DNA of 64,000 bases from Photorhabdus laumondii subsp. laumondii (GTDB lineage Bacteria; Pseudomonadota; Gammaproteobacteria; Enterobacterales; Enterobacteriaceae), in the NCBI RefSeq assembly GCF_003343245.1, contig NZ_CP024901.1:2914001-2978000 (forward strand). The letters are read 5' to 3'. Shown here in pieces: positions 44,129-53,099 of this stretch. The notes under the pieces are model-generated. The model had not been told where the DNA came from and ran no database searches. It saw only the letters and a program-made list of their open reading frames with translations. The position numbers and the translations under genes were made by a program. Position 1 is the stretch's first letter. Each line of letters opens with the position of its first letter.

Positions 44129-45274
44129 TTAAAAACCACTGTTTCCGATAAGCTGCCGTAAGGTAGCCACACCAGCATTTTCTTGGATCGGGTTATTCTC
44201 AATCAACTCTTCTATTTCTTTATTCAAATCTAATCCAGGATAGGCAACATCAAACACCTCAGTTGCTGAATGGTATCCTCCACCAACTAAAAATGCAAAG
44301 GTTGCTATTGCTAATTTCTTCCTTTCCACCATAGTCATATCAGGGAATAAAATATCAGCAGCAACTAAAACACAAGATGTACTACCAGATACGGATCCTA
44401 TTAATGGAGAATCACAATCAAAGGTTCTGTTAACAAACACTGACTCTACGACCCTTTTATCCTCAGCATCCAATTCATGTGTAAATGTTCTAAATAGTGG
44501 TCTACGTTTTGTAAGTTCTGGAATGGTTAAAAATGATTTTTGCTCTTCCGTAAGACTATCAAAGGTTGGAGTATCTAAAATACCTATATCTGAACGATGT
44601 TGGCTGCTCTTAATATTGGTCCTTCCTCTAACTTTAAAAAGATTAGTTGGTCTGTTTTTTTCTATTATATCATTTACTTCTCTCCCTTTTCCATCAAAGA
44701 TAAAATCATAATTTCCAATATCTTTTGAGGAAAAATCAATAATAAAAGCTCCCAAAGACTTTATTAATAGCATTTTTTTAACAAATAATTGAGGAGTATC
44801 CGATTTTACTTGCAATACATTTAAGATTTCATTTTTACCTAGAGTAAATCGGCCAAATTGGCCCTCTGGACTCGTATCTTTTTCAATAAAATCGTACAGT
44901 TTTTTTTGGAAATTATTTCTTTCATCGATCTTAGATATTATATTGAATAATTTTTTTGATAATTTATCTATTACACCTGAAAAAAAAGATGGATTTTGTA
45001 AAACAAATGATGCAGCGAAAGACTCAAACAATGACTTATTTTTATTATTAAAATTAGTATCATGTTTAATATCCGACTGGTATTCAAATGTATGCATTGT
45101 CTTCTTTTTTTCACCAAAATAATCAACAGTGGTCAATATATCATTTCTGTTTTTTATTCTGGCACGATTCATGTCTTCATAGTGGTTAATGCTGTCATCC
45201 CATTGACTATAATTACTTCTTTCAAATTTCTTCTTTGTTGTTGGTTCACTATTCTTTTTTTTCGAGTCATACAT
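44129..45274 (-). CDS. Uncharacterised 381-residue protein, candidate PVC payload
   Basis: I do not recognise this family. Start ATG at 45274 with an AGGTGAT site. The first ~50 residues are charged and probably disordered (MYDSKKKNSEPTTKKKFERS), without a Sec signal or membrane helix. A helical middle follows, then a compact C-terminal region (about 265-360) with HELDAEDKRVVESVF, GSVSGSTSCVLVAADILF and AFLVGGGYHSATEVFDVAYP; the SGSTS loop plus GGGYHS-x-x-E with invariant-looking His and Glu suggests a catalytic domain. It is AT-rich, ends the PVC region after cif on the same strand, and lies next to an ERIC. Position, composition and the polar leader fit a payload exported by the injection system, but this is inference. 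Confidence 0.6.
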   Translation of the reverse strand: MYDSKKKNSEPTTKKKFERSNYSQWDDSINHYEDMNRARIKNRNDILTTVDYFGEKKKTMHTFEYQSDIKHDTNFNNKNKSLFESFAASFVLQNPSFFSGVIDKLSKKLFNIISKIDERNNFQKKLYDFIEKDTSPEGQFGRFTLGKNEILNVLQVKSDTPQLFVKKMLLIKSLGAFIIDFSSKDIGNYDFIFDGKGREVNDIIEKNRPTNLFKVRGRTNIKSSQHRSDIGILDTPTFDSLTEEQKSFLTIPELTKRRPLFRTFTHELDAEDKRVVESVFVNRTFDCDSPLIGSVSGSTSCVLVAADILFPDMTMVERKKLAIATFAFLVGGGYHSATEVFDVAYPGLDLNKEIEELIENNPIQENAGVATLRQLIGNSGF

Positions 45275-45525
45275 ATAATCACCTCTACCTTTTCAAAGAT
45301 AAAATTCTTATAACCACGAGGATTCAACTAATAAATGAACTCATAGCAACCATATCGTTTACAATAATATTTACTGGCAATCCTCAGATGCTTCCATAAA
45401 TCACCTCATTTTATTTTATCTTTACAAATCTATCTATAAATAGTCTCATGACACAAAGACACTCCTTGCCTAAGGAGTATTAAATCTTCTACGATAAAGT
45501 GACTCACAGAATCCTTAGGCATAAA
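45275..45525. other. Upstream region of the 381-residue gene
   Basis: AT-rich, non-coding. It likely holds a separate promoter for the candidate payload gene, since an ERIC and 440 bp separate it from cif. No specific site could be named. Confidence 0.4.
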
Positions 45526-45649
45526 TATACCCGTCATCTTTCAAGTTGCCTCTTTGTTGGCTGCACTCACCCCGCTCACATCGTTATCTATGCTCCCGGG
45601 GATTCGTTCCATTGCCGTCACGATCTATCTTGAAATCCATTGGGTATAT
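45526..45649 (-). repeat. ERIC element 4
   Basis: Reverse orientation copy from ATATACCCGTCATCTTTCAA to CCATTGGGTATAT, with CACTCACCCCGCTCACATCG and CTCCCGGGGATTCG in the core. It lies between cif and the candidate payload gene. Confidence 0.9.
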
Positions 45650-45712
45650 CCAAGACTTTGATTTACCTAATATTATTCTGACAATCCTAATATAATATTT
45701 AGATAACACAAT

Positions 45713-46639
45713 TCATTTTGGTTTACTCAATTTTTTATCATAATTAGAAAGTTTAGATTTTAATGTTTCAATATTTTCATAAAAGTTATTAACATCGTAT
45801 TCGGTTAAATAAATATCCACCCCTCTATCTCTCTTTATTCTATCCAACTCAACATTAGATACATCTTTATGTATATCAAGCGTCTCTGAAATCAACGCTC
45901 TCTTTTCATCATCAGATAATAGATTAAACTCACGGCTTAACAACTTTTTTAATTTATTAAGACTAACGGCATCTTTTCCTCTGGAATTTAACCAATCTGC
46001 TATTTTCAGCGGAGGTAATGCCCCTTGTCCTAAATCTGATTGATAGATATATCCCACTGTTTCCTGATCATTGGATGGGATATCAATTAAAAACATATGC
46101 CCAAGTCGACGATCATTAACCAATGCAACATAATTTTTTGCACTACTAAGCTGATCAACACTTTCAGCAAATTCATTACCATCTATTTTCCCTGTCTGGG
46201 CCATTTCTACTGGATCAACTGCATGTTCTCCCTCAGTCATTAATTTAAATATATTTTGGGCAGATAAACCGCAAACTGGCTCAGTAGGATCATAAGGATT
46301 TACCCCAACCATTTCTTGGTACATTTCAAGACCACCTAATTCAGAAACACTTTCATCAATCTTTTCAAATATATTCGCCAAATCCCGATTAATGATTTTA
46401 TCCTGCCAATTATCATTCCACAGTAATTTATTCCCTTTCGGATCATTATGTAGTGCGATAATATCATCTATCAATTTTATGGTATTTATACTATTTTTTT
46501 TAAATTTTGAGGTATCCTTTGATCTCGATAAGCCAGAAGAAAGACCTATTTCCAGATGATTATCGGTTTCTATATTTTTACAGGGTATATCTTTTACGGC
46601 ACGAACTTCAGATTCTTTTGCAAGATTGCTGATTGGCAT
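45713..46639 (-). CDS. cif: Cyclomodulin Cif (cycle inhibiting factor), NEDD8/ubiquitin deamidase
   Basis: 308 residues from the ATG at 46639 (GGTGA site upstream), a start that puts the catalytic cysteine at position 123, the numbering I recall for the Photorhabdus homologue. A TTG at 46654 is less likely. Papain-like fold with Cys123 in PTEPVCGLSAQNIFKLM, His181 in DRRLGHMFLIDIP and Gln200 in GYIYQSDLGQGALPPLKIAD. Cif deamidates Gln40 of NEDD8 and ubiquitin in eukaryotic cells, blocks cullin ligases and arrests the cell cycle. The first ~50 residues are polar and may carry the export signal. It follows pvc16 by 140 bp on the same strand, consistent with delivery by this PVC. Confidence 0.93.
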   Translation of the reverse strand: MPISNLAKESEVRAVKDIPCKNIETDNHLEIGLSSGLSRSKDTSKFKKNSINTIKLIDDIIALHNDPKGNKLLWNDNWQDKIINRDLANIFEKIDESVSELGGLEMYQEMVGVNPYDPTEPVCGLSAQNIFKLMTEGEHAVDPVEMAQTGKIDGNEFAESVDQLSSAKNYVALVNDRRLGHMFLIDIPSNDQETVGYIYQSDLGQGALPPLKIADWLNSRGKDAVSLNKLKKLLSREFNLLSDDEKRALISETLDIHKDVSNVELDRIKRDRGVDIYLTEYDVNNFYENIETLKSKLSNYDKKLSKPK

Positions 46640-46782
46640 AATATCATCACCCAAGAGTTATAAGTAAGTAATATATAGATTAAAACACTACTAATAACAA
46701 GATGTTTTTATATAAAGCAATCAATAAAAATATTGTTATCTTCTATTACTTGCCATCTTATTATGGGTAATTAATTAAGTAA

Positions 46783-47679
46783 TTACTTTTCAATGCTAAT
46801 TAATTTATTAAAATCTACTTTATCAACAATAATACCTATGCCATTTATCTTAACAACTGCTTTACGACTGTTTACCCATGTTGAAAGAATCTCTTTTATT
46901 TTAGAGTAATAGGTTGAAAAAGTAATACCTGAAGCCTCAAGAATAATTTTTTCATTTTCATTATTGCCTGTGGCTGGTACAAGCGGTTCAATTGTTAGAT
47001 TCACTTTAGTCAGTGCCAAACGTATATCTTCCGTACCACCTAAATCAACACATAATTTTTCTAATAATTCCTGACATATTTGTGAGCTAGTCAGATACAG
47101 TTTTTGATCCACAGAATGGGAAATATCCATAACTGGCTCTACTATATTTGTAATATCTTGAAGTTTCACCGGTGCGGTAATGGAATATAATAAAGAAAGT
47201 CGAGGTCGATTGCCAAGAGCCTGCCAAAAATTACCTAAACTATTTAAATTTTCCTGTGGTGGAATAACTTTGGTGTAGGCACCAGGAATTTTGGGTAATT
47301 GACGATGATTAATCAACGCGTTCAAAATAGAGGTCATTATTTTTGCCGCCTGATTATCAGGCTGACTATCCGGGCTACTACCATCAACTGAGGGTTTATT
47401 CGAATGCCAGTAAGTAATTAAATAATTATAATTAATATTGACCCATCCCGGTAACAATAAATTAGTCACAGGATTATAACGCTTCGGTTCAGCAGAGCGT
47501 AATTGCAAATCTTCATGTACATCATAAAGAAATACACTTATTGTCGGTTTAGATGGAATTGAATCTATATCTGGCAAATCAAAACGAATATCAATATTAT
47601 TTAAATATCGAGATAGAATATCTTTTAATGCATTATTAACTTCGACAATAGCATTGTTAGGTTCAATGGTATCTTTCAT
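46783..47679 (-). CDS. pvc16: PVC tube-terminating cap protein Pvc16 (DUF4255 family)
   Basis: 298 residues. The N-terminal DUF4255 domain (about 1-190) starts IVEVNNALKDILSRYLNNID and has DLPDIDSIPSKPTISVFLYD, PGWVNINYNYLITYW and AAKIMTSILNALINHRQLPK. The C-terminal region is less conserved. In the PVC structure the equivalent protein caps the sheath/tube end opposite the baseplate. GGAG precedes the ATG. It is the last structural gene before the payloads. Confidence 0.87.
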   Translation of the reverse strand: MKDTIEPNNAIVEVNNALKDILSRYLNNIDIRFDLPDIDSIPSKPTISVFLYDVHEDLQLRSAEPKRYNPVTNLLLPGWVNINYNYLITYWHSNKPSVDGSSPDSQPDNQAAKIMTSILNALINHRQLPKIPGAYTKVIPPQENLNSLGNFWQALGNRPRLSLLYSITAPVKLQDITNIVEPVMDISHSVDQKLYLTSSQICQELLEKLCVDLGGTEDIRLALTKVNLTIEPLVPATGNNENEKIILEASGITFSTYYSKIKEILSTWVNSRKAVVKINGIGIIVDKVDFNKLISIEK

Positions 47680-47703
47680 ATCGACTCCAAATTTAATAAA
47701 TAT

Positions 47704-49788
47704 TTAAAAAATCAGTCTGCCACTCTTATTTAATTCGAGAATAACTGCCCGCTCTATATGTTGATGCTCAATTTTTTCACTATTATTGTCTGTGGCTAAT
47801 ATTGATGCCAATAAGGCAATATTTCTGATATTAGCCCCAGTCAAATCAGCTCGTTTAGCCAAATGTGCAAAATCAATTTCACCGGATAATTTCAGTTGTT
47901 CAGGCCAAATAGTTTGCCACATTTTTTTACGTAATACTTCGTCAGGATAAGTAAAATGGGTAATAAAAGTAAAACGACGATTAAAAGCGCTATCCAAATG
48001 GCTACGGTTATTAGTCGCTAAAATCACCAATCCCGGATAATCCTCCAGCCGTTGTAACAGATAAGAAACTTCAATATTGGCATGTCTATCTTGAGCATCT
48101 TTGGTTTCACTGCGCTTACCAAACAGTGCATCGGCTTCATCAAAAAACAGTACCCCGGAATCCGATTCAGCTAAATCGAAAATACGGGCGATATTTTTTT
48201 CCGTTTCACCAATATATTTATTCACCACGGTAGAAAGATCAACTTTAATCAAATCAACACCAAGATGCCCGGCAATCACTTCTGCGGCCATCGTTTTACC
48301 CGTTCCCGATTCACCGTGAAACAGTGCACTAATACCCGTGCCATAACCTACTTTTTCCTGAAAGCCAGCACCCAAAATCTGGTCACGGTAATTAATCGTT
48401 GCAATAATCTCTTTCAATTGTTGAGCTAATTCATCAGAAACCACTAAATCATTAAAATTACGTTTTGGCGTTATTCGTCGAGCCAGTTTACCTAAATTCT
48501 GTTGAGCGCGGAAACTTAATGCTTTACGTAAATCTATCTCTTCTAATTGATCATCTGGTTGTCGTAATATTTGATATTGATAAGCTTCTTTAAGAATTAA
48601 CGGTAAAGTTTCCGCGGTAAATGAGAAACGCTGACACAATTGTGCAAGATTAACTTTCTGAGCGGCATTATCCGGTAAACATTCTTTCAACATAGATTCT
48701 TTATCCACCCGTGTAGCTACCGGCATCTCAATTTGCACCATTGATAAATGTTTAATCCAGACTAATGCGTCTCCCGGCTCTACTAAACAAACCACCGGTA
48801 ATTTGGGTTGATGCAGCAAAATGGATAATAGGTTATTCAATGTTTTCTTTTCATCTGCAAGTAAAGAAAAATGACGAATTAATAAACAAGCATTATGTAA
48901 CCGTGCTTCTCTCACTGCATCTGCCAGCAAACTAGCTATTACAGTTAAATTCTCTTCCTCTGGCAATCGAGCTAAATCCAAAATTAGAGTACTGATGCTA
49001 TGAAACGCCATAATATTGCTAACCGCTAACTCTCTGGCACTGCCCTGTTTTCCTCTCAGTATCACCAACGGGCGAATTTCATCAGTTTCATTCAATAATA
49101 TCTTTTCAAATGAATGATAAAGAGTTGATGGATACCAAACGTTCGAAGTAGGAGAATGCCAATAAGCACAATTTATTAGGGGCGGAAAAATTACCTGTTG
49201 TCCTGATAAAAAATGCCAGACGGCGCTGTGGGTTAAAAATTGCGTTTGTAACCAGATAGCTTCTTCGTGGTTATTGAGCCGTAATAGTTGGTTCCTTATT
49301 AATGGTGAGGATGGTAAAAAGCAGTTTTGCAATAATTGCCAATCACTGTGGCGTTGACTAAATAATTCAATTGCTAAAGCAAAGCCAGGCCACTGTTTTT
49401 TACTATTACCGTGCAGAGCAGCAAATAATGCATGATAACGGCTGTCAAAATGTGGCAATAAACCGAGTAATAAGACATCACGCTCAAATTCCGTGAGTTC
49501 AAAACGTTCAACCAATAAAGACAGCGCATCAGAAGCAAAATGTTCTTCGGTTTTCGGATGATCAACAATATTACCCTCCTCAAATAGCCAATGAGGAAAG
49601 CCTTGCGGTTGTATCAAATATTCCTCTACCTTATTCTCAGTAAGTAAAAAACTCTCCGGTAATGAATCGTACCTTTCCCTCTTTTGATAATAATAGCGCT
49701 GTAATAGCAGATCGATACGCTCCAGATGGGGATAAATCCAATGTAATTCCGTCACCACGTAGTGACTATTTTTAAGTAAAGAGTTCAT
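47704..49788 (-). CDS. pvc15: PVC AAA+ ATPase Pvc15
   Basis: 694 residues. The C-terminal AAA+ module (from about residue 470) has Walker A FHGESGTGKTMAAEVIA, Walker B GVLFFDEADALFGKRSE, sensor 1 LVILATNNRSHLDSAFNRRF (with Arg finger region) and sensor 2-like LTGANIRNIALLAS. The N-terminal half is a helical winged module, partly a degenerate second ATPase-like region (about 220-360). Structural-family members are classed as CDC48-like and are needed for payload loading or particle assembly, not for contraction. It sits between pvc14 and pvc16 as in other PVC operons. Confidence 0.9.
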   Translation of the reverse strand: MNSLLKNSHYVVTELHWIYPHLERIDLLLQRYYYQKRERYDSLPESFLLTENKVEEYLIQPQGFPHWLFEEGNIVDHPKTEEHFASDALSLLVERFELTEFERDVLLLGLLPHFDSRYHALFAALHGNSKKQWPGFALAIELFSQRHSDWQLLQNCFLPSSPLIRNQLLRLNNHEEAIWLQTQFLTHSAVWHFLSGQQVIFPPLINCAYWHSPTSNVWYPSTLYHSFEKILLNETDEIRPLVILRGKQGSARELAVSNIMAFHSISTLILDLARLPEEENLTVIASLLADAVREARLHNACLLIRHFSLLADEKKTLNNLLSILLHQPKLPVVCLVEPGDALVWIKHLSMVQIEMPVATRVDKESMLKECLPDNAAQKVNLAQLCQRFSFTAETLPLILKEAYQYQILRQPDDQLEEIDLRKALSFRAQQNLGKLARRITPKRNFNDLVVSDELAQQLKEIIATINYRDQILGAGFQEKVGYGTGISALFHGESGTGKTMAAEVIAGHLGVDLIKVDLSTVVNKYIGETEKNIARIFDLAESDSGVLFFDEADALFGKRSETKDAQDRHANIEVSYLLQRLEDYPGLVILATNNRSHLDSAFNRRFTFITHFTYPDEVLRKKMWQTIWPEQLKLSGEIDFAHLAKRADLTGANIRNIALLASILATDNNSEKIEHQHIERAVILELNKSGRLIF

Positions 49789-49797
49789 ATAGACCTT

Positions 49798-51657
49798 TTA
49801 AATATTTTGCCAGTCAACCTGTAAAGGACGATTTAACCAAGGGAGTTTGACGATATTTAACGGCCACGGCCAGTCAGCTAATAACAGATCAAATGGCTGA
49901 TGTTGTAGCGTAATTTTGATTTCCTGTTTATCTATCAGTAATTCACCCGGTCGTTGTAAAAACAGTTGGCGAACATCATTACGGCTCAGTTTTTTCCAGC
50001 CCGGAAGTTGAGCGATAATCACATCCAACCATTGTGCTATTATTAACTGTTTTTCTGGTTCAACAAGAATTGATTGCGTCTCTTCATCAATCATTAGCCC
50101 ACATAAAACTTTATTTAGGGTTTTTCTCTCTACCAGACCCTCTTCATCTCCCCAAATAAGATAATCAAGGAAATCAACCGCCCTAAATTGAGCTTGCTGA
50201 TGAATAAACTTCTTCTCCTCAAGTAGATCTAGTTGATTAAATAAAGCGGGTAACATCGGCCATAGAATTAATATTCCAGCATTACTTATCTGATATTGAT
50301 TACAATTATTGTCTTTGACGTGAAAATTATTTGATATTGATAATATTGTCTGATCTTGAGGGATTAATGCTTGATTGGCATTATTTGACATAAAACGTTG
50401 CGACAGTTCGTTATACTCTTCAGCAGAGAGATGTTTTTTACAGAGTTGTGAAACAGAGTCTAATTGCCATAGTGGGGATAACCAAGTTGTCCCTGTTTGG
50501 TTATATAACGCTGGATGTTGCAATAACTGGATGATATTTTTTACTTTTATTTCTCCTTTTTGAATCGCTGTAGTGATCAATGAAAGAGTTATTGATGAAA
50601 GTTGATGCTGACTTAATGGTGGTAAATTTTCCCGATGTTTTGTAGATAATTTCAGTAATAGCTCAGTAATCATTGAATTAACTGGATCTGTTTGCTGTAA
50701 AGATTGTTCTCTAAAAGTCTGAGTTTCACAGCCAAAACGATTGGCTAAACTTTTATATTCCTGAACAGAGAGGTGTTTTTTACACAGTTTTGGAATCCAT
50801 TCTATTTGCCAAATTGGCTTCAACCATTCATTTAATAAGGTACTTTCAGCGATTATATTTTGGCGAAATAAGGTAATAATAGGCACAATATCAAGCATAC
50901 TGCTATCAAATTCAGCCATGATATATGATATCACTTTTATATCTGGTTTAGGTATTTCCTGCATATTATGCCGCTGTATATATCCCAATGCATTCAAGAC
51001 CAATTGCCAAGAGGTAACTACCTTTCCTTGATGCTGAGATCTATCTATATTCTCCGATAATTTGTGATTAATTTCGCTTAATAAAGTTGGCTGGCTGATA
51101 GCTAAAAGCCGTTGTAAACCGTGCTCAGATAAGCAGCTTTTTGCTAATAATAATGTTAAATTTTTCTCTATTCTCATTAATTGATTAATTAAAGACTCAG
51201 CATTAACATTAATATTCCTATTACTCTCCATTGCTTTTTCATGATTTAATTTAATATCTTTTTGATATAAATACTGGATAAATTCCTCGATATTAGATAA
51301 ATAATCACTCTGTAATAAAGAGAACTTACCGGCACTTTTGGATATTATTGAATTTTCTGTAATGGTTTTTTCCTTATTATTTTTACAATATTGATCTAAT
51401 GATTTATTTAATTCAGAATTAAGACGAATAGGAAATAATGAATTAAAATCAGGTGAGTTAATTTCACCAAGATTCAGCGTTAATTTATCCAAATAGATAT
51501 CCTGACTAACAACATGTTTATTAAAATATAAATTAAATAATTTACGTACACCGATTTGATTGAGCAGAGAACCATGTAATAATTTTTTAGCTCCTTGTTG
51601 ATTATTAGCTTCAATAGTAATAGTAATTCGATTTAACAAATTTTTCTCCGAAATCAT
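49798..51657 (-). CDS. pvc14: PVC tape-measure-type protein Pvc14
   Basis: 619 residues from the ATG at 51657, which gives MISEKNLLNRITITIEANNQ, the usual start of contractile-injection-system tape-measure proteins; an upstream start would overlap pvc13 and add a hydrophobic leader unlike the family. Rich in Leu/Gln/Asn and mostly helical. Three copies of a segment like LWQLDSVSQLCKKHLSAEEY (around residues 310, 370 and 430 in the long frame) show internal repetition. It ends in a compact region PGWKKLSRNDVRQLFLQRPG plus LPWLNRPLQVDWQNI. It sets tube length during assembly. Confidence 0.85.
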   Translation of the reverse strand: MISEKNLLNRITITIEANNQQGAKKLLHGSLLNQIGVRKLFNLYFNKHVVSQDIYLDKLTLNLGEINSPDFNSLFPIRLNSELNKSLDQYCKNNKEKTITENSIISKSAGKFSLLQSDYLSNIEEFIQYLYQKDIKLNHEKAMESNRNINVNAESLINQLMRIEKNLTLLLAKSCLSEHGLQRLLAISQPTLLSEINHKLSENIDRSQHQGKVVTSWQLVLNALGYIQRHNMQEIPKPDIKVISYIMAEFDSSMLDIVPIITLFRQNIIAESTLLNEWLKPIWQIEWIPKLCKKHLSVQEYKSLANRFGCETQTFREQSLQQTDPVNSMITELLLKLSTKHRENLPPLSQHQLSSITLSLITTAIQKGEIKVKNIIQLLQHPALYNQTGTTWLSPLWQLDSVSQLCKKHLSAEEYNELSQRFMSNNANQALIPQDQTILSISNNFHVKDNNCNQYQISNAGILILWPMLPALFNQLDLLEEKKFIHQQAQFRAVDFLDYLIWGDEEGLVERKTLNKVLCGLMIDEETQSILVEPEKQLIIAQWLDVIIAQLPGWKKLSRNDVRQLFLQRPGELLIDKQEIKITLQHQPFDLLLADWPWPLNIVKLPWLNRPLQVDWQNI

Positions 51658-51715
51658 AAATAGTACTCTCTTTGAGATTAATTGATAATTTAAACTCTCA
51701 ATTTCTTCATAGATA

Positions 51716-52972
51716 TTAAAGTTTAATAATGAAAGCCAATATATAATACGGCACAGTAACATTATTGCTATGATTATGCCCACCGCTGGTCAGATTTATA
51801 GGGTGAGAGTGTGGATTTCCCTTACCGCTTGGAAATGTGTATGCCCTATAATTAGGTGGCTCAGGACCTCGTCTACCACCGTCAACCCAGTCACGATCAG
51901 TATTATCTTCTGTATAGCCATTATGGCACTTACCTTGCCTGTTTAGAGTTTCACCTTGCTCATGTTGGTGAGGACCATTTTCATCAGCAGTTAATCCATG
52001 TCCGTCAGTACTTCCTGATATACGAACGGTCTGGCTTTCTGATATGAACGTGAATTTTTTATTGTCTTTAGCGCCCGAAAATGAATCTGAAGACTTACCA
52101 CCAATATTCTGTGTTGTACCTCCCATGATAAATCTATCAATAAGATTGGGCCTATTATCTTTACCATCACACAATGCCCATCCCTCAGGAACACTGCTAC
52201 CAGAAAACATCACAATCATTCCTCTAGGAAGGACTTTGTTAGGATCAATGCTGACACCTTTATCATCGACCTTAATACCATTACCCGCTTTAACTTTTAC
52301 ACCATTTTTACTCAGGCTCAAACCACTTACACCACTCCAAGCATTGTTTGTATTTCCTCCCTCTAATTTCAAATAAAGACCGGTATTATCAGTTACCACA
52401 ATACCGCCCCCGTCCCAACATTTAACAGCTATACCATCTGGCTCGACAGAAATACTGCCATTATTCTTGGCCTTAACTTCTACTCCATTTCCACTAACCG
52501 AAATACCATTACCCGCTTTAATTGAAACACCACTACCATCAACAGTAATACCATTAGCGGCCTTGACAGCTATATTATCTGTATTTACAACAATACCATT
52601 ACCTTGACCAACAGATATTCCATTGTCTTTATTAATCAAACCACTACCAAGGTCTACAGATAAAATATCATTTTTTAACATTAATGGAGAAAAGCCTTTA
52701 TCGGCAAGATCGGGGATAGTACCTATCTTTAAATTAAGCGTACCATTATCATCCAACTTCAATCCTATTCCTGGTCCATTTTGTTGCGGTGCTTTCCCTA
52801 CTGCTTTACGGCCAATATCAGCCATATTAATCAAGCGTTCATAATCAGTTTGCAATGGAATACTACCTGCTTTAAAGCGTTTTTTTAAATCATCCGCCGA
52901 AGGAGATTCTGTTTTATTATTGGTATTTTCTGGATTAATCTCTGAATTAGATAGATTATTTTTCTTTTCCAT
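51716..52972 (-). CDS. pvc13: PVC tail fibre Pvc13
   Basis: 418 residues from the ATG at 52972 (AAGGTGA site). The first ~80 residues attach to the baseplate (KKRFKAGSIPLQTDYERLIN is conserved). Then about 170 residues form short repeats such as NGIKVDDKGV, NGISVSGNGVEVK and NGITVDGSGVSIK, the triple beta-spiral pattern also seen in adenovirus fibre shafts. The C-terminus from about 255 resembles phage tail-collar/receptor domains: GMIVMFSGSSVPEGWALCDG, RPNLIDRFIMGG and a His-rich distal part (HSHPINLTSGGHNHSN). It determines which host cell is bound. Confidence 0.9.
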   Translation of the reverse strand: MEKKNNLSNSEINPENTNNKTESPSADDLKKRFKAGSIPLQTDYERLINMADIGRKAVGKAPQQNGPGIGLKLDDNGTLNLKIGTIPDLADKGFSPLMLKNDILSVDLGSGLINKDNGISVGQGNGIVVNTDNIAVKAANGITVDGSGVSIKAGNGISVSGNGVEVKAKNNGSISVEPDGIAVKCWDGGGIVVTDNTGLYLKLEGGNTNNAWSGVSGLSLSKNGVKVKAGNGIKVDDKGVSIDPNKVLPRGMIVMFSGSSVPEGWALCDGKDNRPNLIDRFIMGGTTQNIGGKSSDSFSGAKDNKKFTFISESQTVRISGSTDGHGLTADENGPHQHEQGETLNRQGKCHNGYTEDNTDRDWVDGGRRGPEPPNYRAYTFPSGKGNPHSHPINLTSGGHNHSNNVTVPYYILAFIIKL

Positions 52973-53099
52973 TTTTATCACCTTATATATATTAGTCTAT
53001 GCTATTGCTAATATCCTAAAATTACGACTGTATAATGACATAATCATTAAAGACAATGAATTTAATAGTGCAATAAGTATCTCCTATTGCAATACAATA

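Noticed and set aside
45275..45525. Possible second small gene (immunity or chaperone) beside the candidate payload
   Set aside because: Every frame is short and lacks a ribosome-binding site; nothing to support a partner gene.
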